Shown: positions 17,807 to 26,110, counted from the first letter of the stretch. The stretch: DNA of 64,000 nt from Pseudomonadota bacterium (GCA_021821195.1 JAKACT010000001.1:372001-436000), one strand, 5' to 3'. The notes: a model not told the origin generated them from the letters alone. Numbers and translations: made by a program.

Positions 17807-18132
17807 GCGCGGCCTGGACCTACGTCTGCACCACCGCCGAGCTGCTGCCGGGGGAAATGAAAGTCGCTTTCGACGAGGTCACCGGCACCCCGATCGCGGT
17901 GTTCAACCTCGACGGCATGTTCTATGCTCTGGAAGACCAATGCACGCACGAGGACTTCGAGCTGTCGGCCGGCCACTTCGACGCTGCCTCCGGGCAGGTG
18001 GAATGCGTGCTGCACGGTGCGAAATTCGACGTGCGCGAAGGCACCGCGCTGTGCGCGCCTGCCTATGAACCGGTGGCAAAGTTCCCGGTGAAGGTGGAAG
18101 ACGGCGCGGTGTTCACCCGCGACGATCGCTGA
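17803..18132 (+). CDS. Rieske [2Fe-2S] ferredoxin-like protein
   Basis: A 109-residue small Rieske protein resembling the ferredoxin parts of aromatic ring dioxygenases and NirD. The cluster ligands are C47 and H49 in QCTHEDF and C68 and H71 in CVLHGAKF. No partner oxygenase or reductase gene is next to it, so its electron partner is unknown. The GTG start overlaps the GNAT stop. A hairpin follows at 18146. Confidence 0.92.
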   Translation: MSAAWTYVCTTAELLPGEMKVAFDEVTGTPIAVFNLDGMFYALEDQCTHEDFELSAGHFDAASGQVECVLHGAKFDVREGTALCAPAYEPVAKFPVKVEDGAVFTRDDR

Positions 18133-18145
18133 GCGGCACGCAATT

Positions 18146-18170
18146 CGTCCTTCGCCTGCCAGGCAGGACG
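18146..18170 (+). terminator. Possible terminator after the Rieske gene
   Basis: Nested inverted repeat CGTCCT/AGGACG enclosing GCCTG/CAGGC, 14 bp past the stop. There is no T-tract, so termination is uncertain. Confidence 0.4.
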
Positions 18171-18252
18171 CTCCGCCCCGGCGCTCCCGTGTCCAAAAGC
18201 CAACCGGCGCCAGCTGCGGGCGCTAGAGGGACTGCCTCCAAATTTTATTGCC

Positions 18253-18271
18253 AATACGAATCGTTCGCATT
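18253..18271 (+). promoter_or_regulatory. Probable Fur box upstream of the siderophore receptor
   Basis: AATACGAATCGTTCGCATT is a 19-bp imperfect palindrome with 7 of 9 arm bases matching. It is close to the Fur consensus form AATGATAATCATTATCATT. It lies 52 bp before the receptor start in an otherwise GC-rich region, where a promoter would be. Iron-repressed expression of the receptor and PepSY genes is inferred. Confidence 0.7.
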
Positions 18272-18322
18272 AGCATGCACAGGTCGCAGCGCCCAGCTGC
18301 CCTATCTTGCCCCGAGGATTCG

Positions 18323-20461
18323 ATGTTCCAGCCGCAGCGCCCGCACCACCGCCGCCCATCCCCTGCTCCCCTGACCCTGGCCATCGGCCTGGCGCTGTGT
18401 GCGCCCGCTTTCGCGTCGGGGGTCGAGGACGACGCCAGCAAGCGGGATCCCGCCAAGGACGTGGACGCGGTCATCGTGGTCGGCCAGCGCTACTTGCCGG
18501 ACTACCAGGTGCGCAACACCCGTGGCGCGACCAAGACCAACACGCCCCTGCTGAATGTGCCGCAGGCGGTCACCGTGGTGACCGACAAGCTGGTGGCCGA
18601 CCAGGCCGTCACCAGCCTCAACGAAACCTTCCGCTACATGCCAGGCGTCGGCACCGCGCAGGGCGAAGGCAACCGCGACACCCCGGTCATGCGCGGCATC
18701 AGCTCCACCGGCGACTTCTATGTCGACGGCATCCGCGACGACGTGCAGTACTTCCGCGACGTCTACAACCTGGAGCGCGTCGAGGCCCTGAAAGGCCCCA
18801 GTGCGATGATCTTCGGCCGCGGCGGTAGCGGCGGCGTCATCAACCGCGTCACCCGCATGGCCGACGGCATGAACCATCGCAGCGGCACCCTGCAGCTGGG
18901 CTCCAACCAGCGCCGGCGCGGCACGCTGGACTTCGGCCAAGGCTTCGGCGACACCGCCGGCTTCCGCGTCAACGCCGTGGTCGAGGATTCGCAGACCTTC
19001 CGCGACGATACCTACCTCGAGCGCTACGGCGTGAATCCCTCGTTCAACTTCGACCTCGGCGACGCCACCCGGGTGGTGCTGGCCTACGAGCGCTTCCACG
19101 ACGACCGCACCACCGACCGCGGCGTGCCGTCGTTCCAGGGCCGCCCGCTGGACACCGATCCGTCGACGTTCTTCGGCAACCCGAAGCTGAGCAGGACCGA
19201 AGCCGCCGTGGACGCCTTCGACGCCATCATCGACCACGCCTTCAGCGACGGCCTGAGCCTGCGCAACCACCTGCGCTGGGCCGACTACGACAAGTACTAC
19301 CAGAACGTGTTCCCGAGCGCCGTGGATGCCGCCGGCACCAGCGTGACGCTGGCCGCCTACCGCGCCGACACCACCCGCCGCAACCTGTTCAACCAAACCG
19401 ACCTGGTCTGGGAAACCCGCAGCGGCGCGCTGCGCCATACCGTGCTGGCCGGCATCGAGCTGGGCCGGCAGGTGACCGACAACTTCCGCCAGACAGGCTA
19501 CTTCGCGCCCGGTACCAACGTCGTGCCGATCGCCAGCCCCAACGTGGACGTGGCGATCGACTTCCACCAGAGCGCCACCGATGCCGACAACCATGGCGTC
19601 GCGCGCACCTCGGCGGTGTACCTGCAGGACCAGATCGAGTTCTCGCCGCAGTGGCAGGCGATCGTGGGCGTGCGCTTCGACAACTTCCGCGTGGACCTGC
19701 GCAACAACCGCAACGGGCAGTCGTTCCACAGCGACGACAACCTGCTCTCGCCGCGCGCCGGGCTGGTGTACAAGCCGCTAGAGAACGTGTCCCTGTACGC
19801 CAACCTCAGCAAGGCATTCCAGCCTCGCGCCGGGGACCAGTTGGCATCGCTCAGCGCCAGCAATGCTTCGCTCGAGCCGGAAAGCTTCCGCAACCGCGAA
19901 ATCGGCGCCAAGTGGGATATCCACAAGGACCTGCAGGCGAGCGTCGCCGTCTACCGCCTCGACCGCAGCAACGTGGCAGTGACCGACCCCGCCGATTCGA
20001 CCAGGATGCTGCTGGTCGACGGGCAGTACACCGAGGGCGTCGAACTGGGCCTGGCCGGCCGCCTCACCGATCGCTGGCAGGTCATGGGCGGCTACGCCTG
20101 GCAGTCCGGCGAGATCACTACCACGCAGTCGGCCACCGCGGTGGAAGGCAACCGGTTGGCGCAGCTGCCGCGCCACTCGGCCTCGCTGTGGAACCGCTAC
20201 GACTTCAACGATACGTTCGGTGCGGGCCTGGGCATCGTGTACCGCGGCGAGATCTACGCCAACGTAGACAACAAGGTTGCGCTGCCGGCCTTCACCCGCG
20301 TCGATGCGGCGGTCTACTGGACGCTCTCGCCGTCCCTGCAACTCCAGCTCAACGTGGAGAACCTGGGTAACACCCGCTATTTCGCCAGCGCCCACAGCAA
20401 CAACAACATCAGCCCGGGTGCGCCGCGCAGCGCATGGGTCAGCCTGAACTTCCGCTACTGA
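18323..20461 (+). CDS. TonB-dependent siderophore receptor
   Basis: A 712-residue outer-membrane receptor importing ferric siderophores, probably catecholates judging by similarity of the plug to Fiu/CatA-type receptors. A signal peptide (LTLAIGLALCAPAFA, cleaved near residue 34) is followed by a TonB-box-like VDAVIVVGQRY. The plug domain has NVPQAVTVVTDKLVADQ, then MRGISSTGDFYVDGIRDD and VEALKGPSAMIFGRGGSGG. The 22-strand barrel ends with aromatic AWVSLNFRY as needed for outer-membrane insertion. A Fur box lies upstream and the PepSY gene 8 bp downstream, together forming an iron-uptake unit. Confidence 0.94.
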   Translation: MFQPQRPHHRRPSPAPLTLAIGLALCAPAFASGVEDDASKRDPAKDVDAVIVVGQRYLPDYQVRNTRGATKTNTPLLNVPQAVTVVTDKLVADQAVTSLNETFRYMPGVGTAQGEGNRDTPVMRGISSTGDFYVDGIRDDVQYFRDVYNLERVEALKGPSAMIFGRGGSGGVINRVTRMADGMNHRSGTLQLGSNQRRRGTLDFGQGFGDTAGFRVNAVVEDSQTFRDDTYLERYGVNPSFNFDLGDATRVVLAYERFHDDRTTDRGVPSFQGRPLDTDPSTFFGNPKLSRTEAAVDAFDAIIDHAFSDGLSLRNHLRWADYDKYYQNVFPSAVDAAGTSVTLAAYRADTTRRNLFNQTDLVWETRSGALRHTVLAGIELGRQVTDNFRQTGYFAPGTNVVPIASPNVDVAIDFHQSATDADNHGVARTSAVYLQDQIEFSPQWQAIVGVRFDNFRVDLRNNRNGQSFHSDDNLLSPRAGLVYKPLENVSLYANLSKAFQPRAGDQLASLSASNASLEPESFRNREIGAKWDIHKDLQASVAVYRLDRSNVAVTDPADSTRMLLVDGQYTEGVELGLAGRLTDRWQVMGGYAWQSGEITTTQSATAVEGNRLAQLPRHSASLWNRYDFNDTFGAGLGIVYRGEIYANVDNKVALPAFTRVDAAVYWTLSPSLQLQLNVENLGNTRYFASAHSNNNISPGAPRSAWVSLNFRY

Positions 20462-20469
20462 GCTGACCC

Positions 20470-21096
20470 ATGGGCCAGGACATCCCGGCACGTCGCCGCA
20501 ATACCCGCTACCGCTGGATCCGCCAGCTGCACCTGTGGATTGGCGCCTGGGGCGCGCTGGCGGCGATCCTATACGGCATCACCGGGCTGGTGATGAACCA
20601 CCGCTTCGGCGACGGCGCTTGGCCGCAGGGCGAAAGCAGCGAGACCGCACGGATCGAACTTGCGATTCCGGCGGAAGCGCGCGCATCGCCCGAACAGCTG
20701 TCGCTTTGGCTGCGCAACCACCAGCAACTCGACGCCCAGGTCATCCGCAAGGGCGGACCGGGCGGCGGTGAAGGCAAGCCGGCACCCAAGTGGACATTGA
20801 GCGGCGGCAGCGCGGGCAGCTCGTGGGCGCTCGAATATGTCCCCGGCAGCGAAAGCGCCACCCTCAAGCACAGCCGGCATTCGCCGCTAGCGGCGTTCAA
20901 CCGCCTGCACAAGACGGTCGGCGGCGGCCTCTCCTGGGTGCTGCTGGCCGACAGTTTCGCCATCGGCATGTTGCTGCTTGGCCTGTCCGGAATCTGGATG
21001 TGGGCCCGCGGGCGCAGCTGGCGCGAGATGGCGCTCAGCGTGATGGGCCTGTCCACCTTGGTATTCGTCGCCGTATTGGGACTGGCGCTGGCCTAG
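20470..21096 (+). CDS. PepSY-associated transmembrane helix protein
   Basis: A 208-residue inner-membrane protein. A transmembrane helix near residues 24-42 (LHLWIGAWGALAAILYGITGLVM, H-LW start typical of PepSY_TM proteins) leads to a periplasmic part of about 110 residues. The conserved FNRLHKTVGGGLSWVLLADSFAIGMLLLGLSGIWMW region, in two parts, and a last helix follow. Related proteins next to siderophore receptors are thought to be ferric-siderophore reductases or their accessories. It starts 8 bp after the receptor gene, so it is probably under the same Fur control. Confidence 0.88.
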   Translation: MGQDIPARRRNTRYRWIRQLHLWIGAWGALAAILYGITGLVMNHRFGDGAWPQGESSETARIELAIPAEARASPEQLSLWLRNHQQLDAQVIRKGGPGGGEGKPAPKWTLSGGSAGSSWALEYVPGSESATLKHSRHSPLAAFNRLHKTVGGGLSWVLLADSFAIGMLLLGLSGIWMWARGRSWREMALSVMGLSTLVFVAVLGLALA

Positions 21097-21131
21097 CCTT
21101 GGGCGGCTGGCCCAGACGACTTCGCCCCATC

Positions 21132-21162
21132 AAAAAGAGGTGCGGCACATCCCTGTGCCGCA
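21132..21162 (-). terminator. Rho-independent terminator downstream of hutD/ves
   Basis: On the minus strand TGCGGCACA/TGTGCCGCA (9 bp, 4-base loop, 21141-21162) is followed by CCTCTTTTTG. It lies about 80 bp after the HutD stop. The gap also has a CAAAGCC/GGCTTTG hairpin at 21224-21241. Confidence 0.75.
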
Positions 21163-21242
21163 GCGACGTCAATTCCTTCGACGCCGCCTTTGACCTTGAA
21201 AACCCCAGGGGATGAGGGTTGAGCAAAGCCATTCGGCTTTGG

Positions 21243-21848
21243 TCAGGCCTCGCCCCGTTCAACAACCCGGATCAGCAGCAGCTCACCGGCGCCGTCCAGG
21301 GCAAACCGGGTGCGCCTGTCGTGGCCCCGCAGGATCGCGGTGTCACCGATTTCGATCTCACCCAGCCCCTTCGTGCTGGGGAAATGCGCCTGCCCGGACA
21401 GCATGTGCACCACCCAGGTTTCCCCCAGGCCTGCAAACAGCACCATCGCCCCGACCAGCGGCCGCCGCCACAGTTGCGCATCGACCCGGTCGCGCTTCCA
21501 CATCAGGTTGAAGTCGCGGCTGGGGCCGTCCACCAGCTGCCCAACCAGCGGGCGTTCGCCGGAGAAGTGCAGTACGCCGGAGGATGGCAGCAGCTCCCGC
21601 GTTTCGCCGTCGTCGAAGCGCAGGCGCATGCCGTTGCCCTCCAGCAGCACCAGCGCGCGATCCACGCCCGGGAATGTCGAGAACGGGGCGTCGGTTTCCA
21701 CCTCGGCCATCGACAGCCGCCAGTCCCAATCGTCCGCATCGGGGATGCGCGCCACTTCCGAAGTCCAGCCCGCCCCATTCTTCCAGCGCATGCGCCGGTA
21801 ATCCTGCGCACGCAGCAGCATGGTCGCCGGCGTCGATATTCCCTTCAT
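21243..21848 (-). CDS. HutD/Ves family protein
   Basis: A 201-residue cupin-fold cytoplasmic protein. The family opening LLRAQDYRRMRWKNGAGWTSEVARIPD is seen near residues 9-36, then WDWRLSMAEVETDAPFSTFPGVDRALVLLEG, typical of HutD (histidine-utilisation linked) and Ves (cold-induced). The exact role is unknown in both. No hut genes are nearby, so Ves is as good a match. The start at 21848 suits the family; an ATG at 21902 overlaps the comEA stop (ATGA), which would add 18 residues and couple the two genes. Both are on the minus strand. Confidence 0.85.
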   Translation of the reverse strand: MKGISTPATMLLRAQDYRRMRWKNGAGWTSEVARIPDADDWDWRLSMAEVETDAPFSTFPGVDRALVLLEGNGMRLRFDDGETRELLPSSGVLHFSGERPLVGQLVDGPSRDFNLMWKRDRVDAQLWRRPLVGAMVLFAGLGETWVVHMLSGQAHFPSTKGLGEIEIGDTAILRGHDRRTRFALDGAGELLLIRVVERGEA

Positions 21849-21898
21849 CGCCGCAGTATCGCCGACCCGCGAGGGGCCGGCGCAGGTCCGTTCTGCAT

Positions 21899-22243
21899 TC
21901 ATCGACGCACGATCCGCTGCGGTGCCGCCTTCACAGGCGTGGCCGCAGTCCTCGGCGCGGTGCGCGGCGCGCCCACCACGATGCGGTCGCGGTTCTTTTC
22001 CACCGTCTTAAGGCCGATGCCCTTGACCAACGCCAGCTGCTCGGCGCTGCGGAACGCGCCGTTGGCCTTGCGGTAGTCGACGATCGCCTGCGCCTTGGCC
22101 GGGCCGATGTTGGCGAGCACGCGGTCGATGGTGCCGGCATCGGCGGTATTGATGTTGACGGTCTCGCCCGCGATGGCGCTGCCGGCCAGGGCGAACAACA
22201 GCACCAGCGGGGACAGCAGGGTGGTCAGCGACTTGAGGTTCAT
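21899..22243 (-). CDS. comEA: ComEA-type helix-hairpin-helix DNA-binding protein
   Basis: A 114-residue exported protein. The signal peptide (LSPLVLLFALAGSAIAG) ends near residue 25. The double helix-hairpin-helix DNA-binding region follows: VNINTADAGTIDRVLANIGPAKAQAIVDYRKANG, then ALVKGIGLKTVEKNRDRI, with two GIG/IGP turns. In naturally competent bacteria ComEA pulls incoming DNA into the periplasm, working with type IV pili; a minor-pilin operon lies 4 kb away. A short basic tail (APQRIVRR) ends the protein. Confidence 0.9.
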   Translation of the reverse strand: MNLKSLTTLLSPLVLLFALAGSAIAGETVNINTADAGTIDRVLANIGPAKAQAIVDYRKANGAFRSAEQLALVKGIGLKTVEKNRDRIVVGAPRTAPRTAATPVKAAPQRIVRR

Positions 22244-22480
22244 GGCATGGCTCCTTGGTTGGGATCTGTAGCCGGTTCGCTTCGCGACCCGGTGTGTACA
22301 GGTTGCCCACCGCGACAGGGACAGCCTATCGGTCGCAATCCCGGTGTGCGTCGGGATAACCCCCCGGTTTCGGGTAGGAAAAGTCTGATCTGGATCATGT
22401 CGGCGGCGGCGTCGGCCACGGTCGCCCCGCCTTGCAGCGCTACAATGGCCAATTCAGATCAATGCCCGGAGATGGCAGCC

Positions 22481-23989
22481 ATGCATACCGCCACGTTCGA
22501 CGCCAACCAGGTCCGCGACTTCGTCGGCGCCAAGTGGGATGCCGAAATCGTCCCGCAGCTGGTCGACTACATCCGCATCCCCAACAAGTCGCCGATGTTC
22601 GACGCCGACTGGGTGCAGAACGGCCACATGGATCGCGCGGTGGCGCTGATGGAGGCCTGGGCCAAGGCGCAGGGCATCCCCGGCATGCAGCTGGAAGTGG
22701 TGCGACTGGAAGGCCGCACGCCGCTGATCTTCATCGACATCCCCGCCGCCAACGGCGGCCGCAACGACGACTGCGTGCTGCTCTACGGCCACCTCGACAA
22801 GCAGCCGGAAATGACCGGCTGGGACGAGGGCAAGGGCCCGTGGGAGCCGGTGCTGGAAGGCGACCGCCTGTACGGCCGCGGCGGTGCCGACGACGGTTAC
22901 GCGATCTTCGGCTCGCTGGCCGCGGTGATGGCGCTGCAGGCGCAGGGCGCGGCGCACGCGCGCTGCGTGGTGCTGATCGAGGCCTGCGAGGAGTCCGGCA
23001 GCTACGACCTGCCCTTCTACGTGGACCACCTGGCCGAGCGCATCGGCAAGCCCTCGCTGGTGGTGTGCCTGGACTCCGGCTGCGGCAATTACGAACAACT
23101 GTGGTGCACCACCTCGCTGCGCGGCCTGGCCGGCGGCAACCTCACGGTCAAGGTGCTCAGCGAAGGCGTGCACTCGGGCGATGCGTCCGGCATCGTGCCT
23201 TCAAGCTTCCGCATCATCCGCGACCTGCTCTCGCGCATCGAGGACGAGGACACCGGCCGCGTGCTGATCGACGGCATGCACGTGGACATCCCCGCCGAGC
23301 GCCGCGCGCAGGCCGCCAAGGTGGCCGAAGTGCTGGGTGATGAGGTGTTCGACAAGTTCCCGTTCCTGCCCGGCATGTCGCCGATGGCCAGCGACCGCAC
23401 CGAACTGGTGCTCAACCGCACCTGGCGGCCGGCACTGTCGATCACCGGCGTCGACGGTATCCCGCCGCTGGCCTCGGCCGGCAACGTGCTGCGTCCGCAT
23501 ACCGCACTGAAACTCAGCCTGCGCCTGCCCCCTACCCTCGACGGCAAGCGCGGCGGCGAGTTGCTGCAGGAGGCCCTGCTGAAGGACCCACCCTACGGCG
23601 CAGAGGTCAGCCTGAAGCTGGAGAAGGCGAGCACCGGCTGGAACGCGCCGGCGCTGGCACCGTGGCTGGAAGCCGCCATCGACCAGTCCAGCCGGGAATT
23701 CTTCGGCAAGCCGGCGATGTACATGGGCGAAGGCGGCACCATCCCGTTCATGGGCATGCTGGGCGAGAAGTTCCCCGGCGCGCAGTTCATGATCACCGGC
23801 GTGCTGGGACCGCATTCGAACGCGCACGGACCGAACGAGTTCCTGCACATCCCGATGGGCAAGGCGGTGACCGCCTGCGTGGCGCGGGTGATGGCCGAAC
23901 ACAATGCGGCCAGCCTGCGTGGCGAGACCACGGGCGTGGGGGCGGCGGCCGGCAATTCTTATGCGGATACGCCGGGCGGGTGCTGCTGA
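22481..23989 (+). CDS. M20-family metallopeptidase
   Basis: A 502-residue cytoplasmic di-zinc dipeptidase or related amidohydrolase. Metal-site motifs: H and D in LLYGHLDKQPE (near 100), the bridging Asp in YGRGGADDGYA, the catalytic Glu pair in EACEESGS, an Asp in CLDSGCGN, and the last His in PHSNAHGPNEF. Dimerisation lid from about 205 to 380. The ATG at 22481 has GGAG at 22468-22471; one three codons earlier would leave no room for it. Its last 342 bp (23648-23989) are repeated at 25692-26033 beyond the hipBA module, so the present 3' end may have been brought in by that module. Confidence 0.93.
   Translation: MHTATFDANQVRDFVGAKWDAEIVPQLVDYIRIPNKSPMFDADWVQNGHMDRAVALMEAWAKAQGIPGMQLEVVRLEGRTPLIFIDIPAANGGRNDDCVLLYGHLDKQPEMTGWDEGKGPWEPVLEGDRLYGRGGADDGYAIFGSLAAVMALQAQGAAHARCVVLIEACEESGSYDLPFYVDHLAERIGKPSLVVCLDSGCGNYEQLWCTTSLRGLAGGNLTVKVLSEGVHSGDASGIVPSSFRIIRDLLSRIEDEDTGRVLIDGMHVDIPAERRAQAAKVAEVLGDEVFDKFPFLPGMSPMASDRTELVLNRTWRPALSITGVDGIPPLASAGNVLRPHTALKLSLRLPPTLDGKRGGELLQEALLKDPPYGAEVSLKLEKASTGWNAPALAPWLEAAIDQSSREFFGKPAMYMGEGGTIPFMGMLGEKFPGAQFMITGVLGPHSNAHGPNEFLHIPMGKAVTACVARVMAEHNAASLRGETTGVGAAAGNSYADTPGGCC
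23648..23989 (+). repeat. Direct repeat, left copy (3' end of the M20 gene)
   Basis: Last 342 bp of the intact M20 peptidase gene, including its stop. It aligns without gaps to 25692-26033 with about 23 differences (roughly 93% identity), mostly silent and concentrated at the two ends. A central run of about 96 bases is identical. The two copies flank hipBA. Confidence 0.9.
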
Positions 23990-24020
23990 CGAGGGCAGAC
24001 CACACTGAATCCGCTCACAT

Positions 24021-24072
24021 TTGCGGGCGCTATCAAATACCATTAGAATGATCATTGTCATTCCCATGAATG
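24021..24072 (+). promoter_or_regulatory. Probable hipBA promoter and operator
   Basis: TTGCGG (24021-24026) and TAGAAT (24044-24049) at 17-bp spacing form a good sigma-70 promoter. Overlapping its -10 and extending downstream are two inverted repeats sharing a half: GAATGA/TCATTC (24046-24063) and CATTC/GAATG (24059-24072). These are candidate HipB operators for autorepression. The start codon follows within about 20 bp of the expected transcript start. Confidence 0.6.
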
Positions 24073-24076
24073 AACA

Positions 24077-24400
24077 ATGGACACAATAATGTCTATTGCG
24101 CTCGCCACACCCGCGGAAATCATGCGCGTACTCGGTCAGCGCTTGCGCGTACAGCGCCTTGCCCAGGAACTGGCACAACGCGATCTTGCGCAGATGGCAG
24201 GGCTGTCGCTGGGAGCCGTGCGCAAGCTGGAGCAGGACGGGCAATCGTCGCTGGACACCCTCATCCGCGTCACCCAGGCGCTGGGGCTGGTCGATGAACT
24301 GGAACCGCTGTTCAAGCTCAGACGCCATTCCATTGCCCAGATGGAACAGGCTGCCGCCACCCACCAGCGGCAGCGCGCTCCGAAGCGGAGCACCACGTAA
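24077..24400 (+). CDS. hipB: HipB-like XRE-family antitoxin
   Basis: A 107-residue helix-turn-helix protein that should bind and neutralise the HipA kinase and repress the operon. The HTH is in RLRVQRLAQELAQRDLAQMAGLSLGAVRKLEQDG (about residues 20-55), with recognition helix LGAVRKLE. A basic tail (HQRQRAPKRSTT) ends it. Two in-frame ATGs (24077, 24089) are possible and neither has a clear ribosome site. Its TAA overlaps the hipA ATG by one base. The upstream inverted repeats fit autorepression. The protein is longer than E. coli HipB (88). Confidence 0.88.
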   Translation: MDTIMSIALATPAEIMRVLGQRLRVQRLAQELAQRDLAQMAGLSLGAVRKLEQDGQSSLDTLIRVTQALGLVDELEPLFKLRRHSIAQMEQAAATHQRQRAPKRSTT

Positions 24401-25623
24401 TGAAATCACTGGCCGTGCACTACTGCGGCTGGGGCGAGGACTGGCCGCTGGGCCGCTTGGCGGATGACGGCAAAACCCTGTTGTTTGAATACTCGCCGCT
24501 GGCGCTGGCTCAGGAACTGGAGCTTTCGCCCCTGCACCTGAAGCTGCAAGCGGCGGCCCATGGCGGCTTCCCTTCTTTCCAGCACCGCCTGCCCGGCCTG
24601 ATCGCCGACAGCCTACCCGACGGTTGGGGCATGCTGCTGTTGGATCGCTTGTTTCGTCAGCAGGGCATCCGCCATCCCGGCCCGCTGGATCGCCTGGCCT
24701 TCATCGGCGACCGCGCGATGGGCGCGCTGCGCTTCGTGCCAGCCCAGGACATCGACGCCCCGGAGCCTGACTGGACGCTGCTGGCATTGGCACAGGAAAG
24801 TGCCCGCGCCCTGGCCGGCGATGCGGGCGTCGCCCTGCGCGAACTGGCCCTGACCGGGGGCTCCCCGCAGGGCGCACGTCCCAAGGCGCTGGTGCACTAC
24901 GACGCGGCCTCGGGCCATGTCAGCACACGGCCCGACGCCTTGGGCACGCCGTGGCTGGTGAAGTTTCCGGCGCAAGGCGAGCACAAGGAAGTTTGCGCCA
25001 TCGAGCAGCTCTACGCCGAGCTTGCGCGCGACTGCGGGCTGGAAATGCCCGCAAGCGCGCTGTTCGACCTGTCGCCGGAATCAGCAGCCTTTGGCGTGGC
25101 GAGGTTCGACCGCGAACAAGGCCAGCGCGTCCCCGTGCACAGCCTGGCAGGACTGCTCCAGATCGATTTCCGGCTTCCGGGCGCGACCGACTACACCACC
25201 TTCCTGCGCGCCACCCGTCTGCTGACCCGCGACCAGCGCGAAGTGGACAAGGCGTTTGCCCGCGCCGTCTTCAACGTGCTGTTCCACAACCGCGACGACC
25301 ACCCGAAGAACTTCGGCTGGCGCCTGGGCCGTGACCGCCGCTGGCGGTTGGCTCCCGCCTTCGACCTGACATACAGCGAAGGCCCGATGGGGCAACACCA
25401 TATGGATGTCTGTGGGGAAGGCGCGGCGGTGCAGCACCGGCACCTGATGCAACTGGCAGAGGAAGGCGGCGTGGCAAGGGCCACCGCGGCAGCCACAATC
25501 GATCGAATGCTGGAACAAGCATCGAAATTCCTGCTTCGTGCCTCGGCATTCCAAATCCGCCGGGAAACCGTGCATGACATGGCGAAAGTCATTGCGAAAT
25601 GCAGGCGGCTGATGGCGTCGTGA
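24400..25623 (+). CDS. hipA: HipA-like serine/threonine kinase toxin
   Basis: A 407-residue type II toxin kinase. E. coli HipA phosphorylates glutamyl-tRNA synthetase and so triggers the stringent response and persistence. The N-terminal Couple_hipA part has the WGMLLLDRLFRQQGIRHPGPLDRLAFIGDRAMGALRF pattern in pieces. The Gly/Ser loop TGGSPQGARPKALV (near 150) corresponds to the P-loop holding the regulatory Ser. The catalytic loop HNRDDHPKNFGW (about 297-308) and metal-binding PAFDLTYS are intact, so the kinase looks active. GC content seems lower than in nearby genes. It lies with hipB between two copies of the M20 gene end. Confidence 0.92.
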   Translation: MKSLAVHYCGWGEDWPLGRLADDGKTLLFEYSPLALAQELELSPLHLKLQAAAHGGFPSFQHRLPGLIADSLPDGWGMLLLDRLFRQQGIRHPGPLDRLAFIGDRAMGALRFVPAQDIDAPEPDWTLLALAQESARALAGDAGVALRELALTGGSPQGARPKALVHYDAASGHVSTRPDALGTPWLVKFPAQGEHKEVCAIEQLYAELARDCGLEMPASALFDLSPESAAFGVARFDREQGQRVPVHSLAGLLQIDFRLPGATDYTTFLRATRLLTRDQREVDKAFARAVFNVLFHNRDDHPKNFGWRLGRDRRWRLAPAFDLTYSEGPMGQHHMDVCGEGAAVQHRHLMQLAEEGGVARATAAATIDRMLEQASKFLLRASAFQIRRETVHDMAKVIAKCRRLMAS

Positions 25624-25650
25624 GGCCCGGGGACGGTCAGAACGAATTAA

Positions 25651-25676
25651 CGTCATTCCCGAAGGTGAAAATGACG
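25651..25676 (+). terminator. Hairpin downstream of hipA
   Basis: CGTCATT/AATGACG, a 7-bp stem with a 12-base loop, 28 bp after hipA and 15 bp before the right-hand repeat starts. A weak terminator or the boundary of the inserted segment; no T-tract. Confidence 0.35.
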
Positions 25677-25691
25677 ACAAGATCGCGCTGT

Positions 25692-26033
25692 CCGGCGCTC
25701 GCGCCGTGGCTGGAGGCGGCCATTGACCAGTCCAGCCGGGAATTCTTCGGCAAGCCCGCGATGTACATGGGCGAAGGCGGCACCATCCCGTTCATGGGCA
25801 TGCTGGGCGAGAAGTTCCCCGGCGCGCAGTTCATGATCACCGGCGTGCTGGGATCGCATTCGAACGCGCACGGACCGAACGAGTTCCTGACCATCCCGAT
25901 GGGCAAGGCGGTGACCGCCTGCGTGGCGCGGGTGATGGCAGAGCACAATGCAGCCAGCCTGCGTGGCGAGACCACGGGCGTGGCGGCGGTGGCTGTCAAC
26001 TCGTTTGCGGATACACCGGGGGGCTGTTGCTGA
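25692..26033 (+). pseudogene. Truncated second copy of the M20 peptidase 3' end
   Basis: A gene remnant of the last 113 codons of the M20 peptidase, in frame to the same stop (TPGGCC end). It aligns gap-free with 23648-23989 at about 93% identity. The catalytic N-terminal two-thirds are absent, so it cannot be an active peptidase. An ATG at 25671 could start a 120-residue product (MTTRSRCPALAPWLEAAIDQ...), but no ribosome site is seen. Differences change few residues, among them Pro to Ser in the PHSNAHGPNEF motif and His to Thr a few residues on. It is probably the displaced original gene end after insertion of the hipBA segment. Confidence 0.88.
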
Positions 26034-26061
26034 AGGCCGTCGCCTGATACCGACTCCACAA

Positions 26062-26095
26062 AACAACAAACCCGCCGAATGGCGGGCTTGTTGTT
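26062..26095. terminator. Bidirectional terminator between M20 remnant and pilE
   Basis: AACAACAAACCCGCC and GGCGGGCTTGTTGTT form a 15-bp stem with one mismatch and a 4-base loop. It has T-rich ends on both strands. It ends the pilin operon on the minus strand and may end peptidase transcripts on the plus strand. Confidence 0.8.
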
Positions 26096-26110
26096 CGCGG
26101 AGACCGCTGC

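Noticed and set aside
24046-24063. Possible Fur box upstream of hipB
   Set aside because: It has the GAATGA/TCATTC ends but not the central symmetry of a full Fur box; a HipB operator is the more likely reading.
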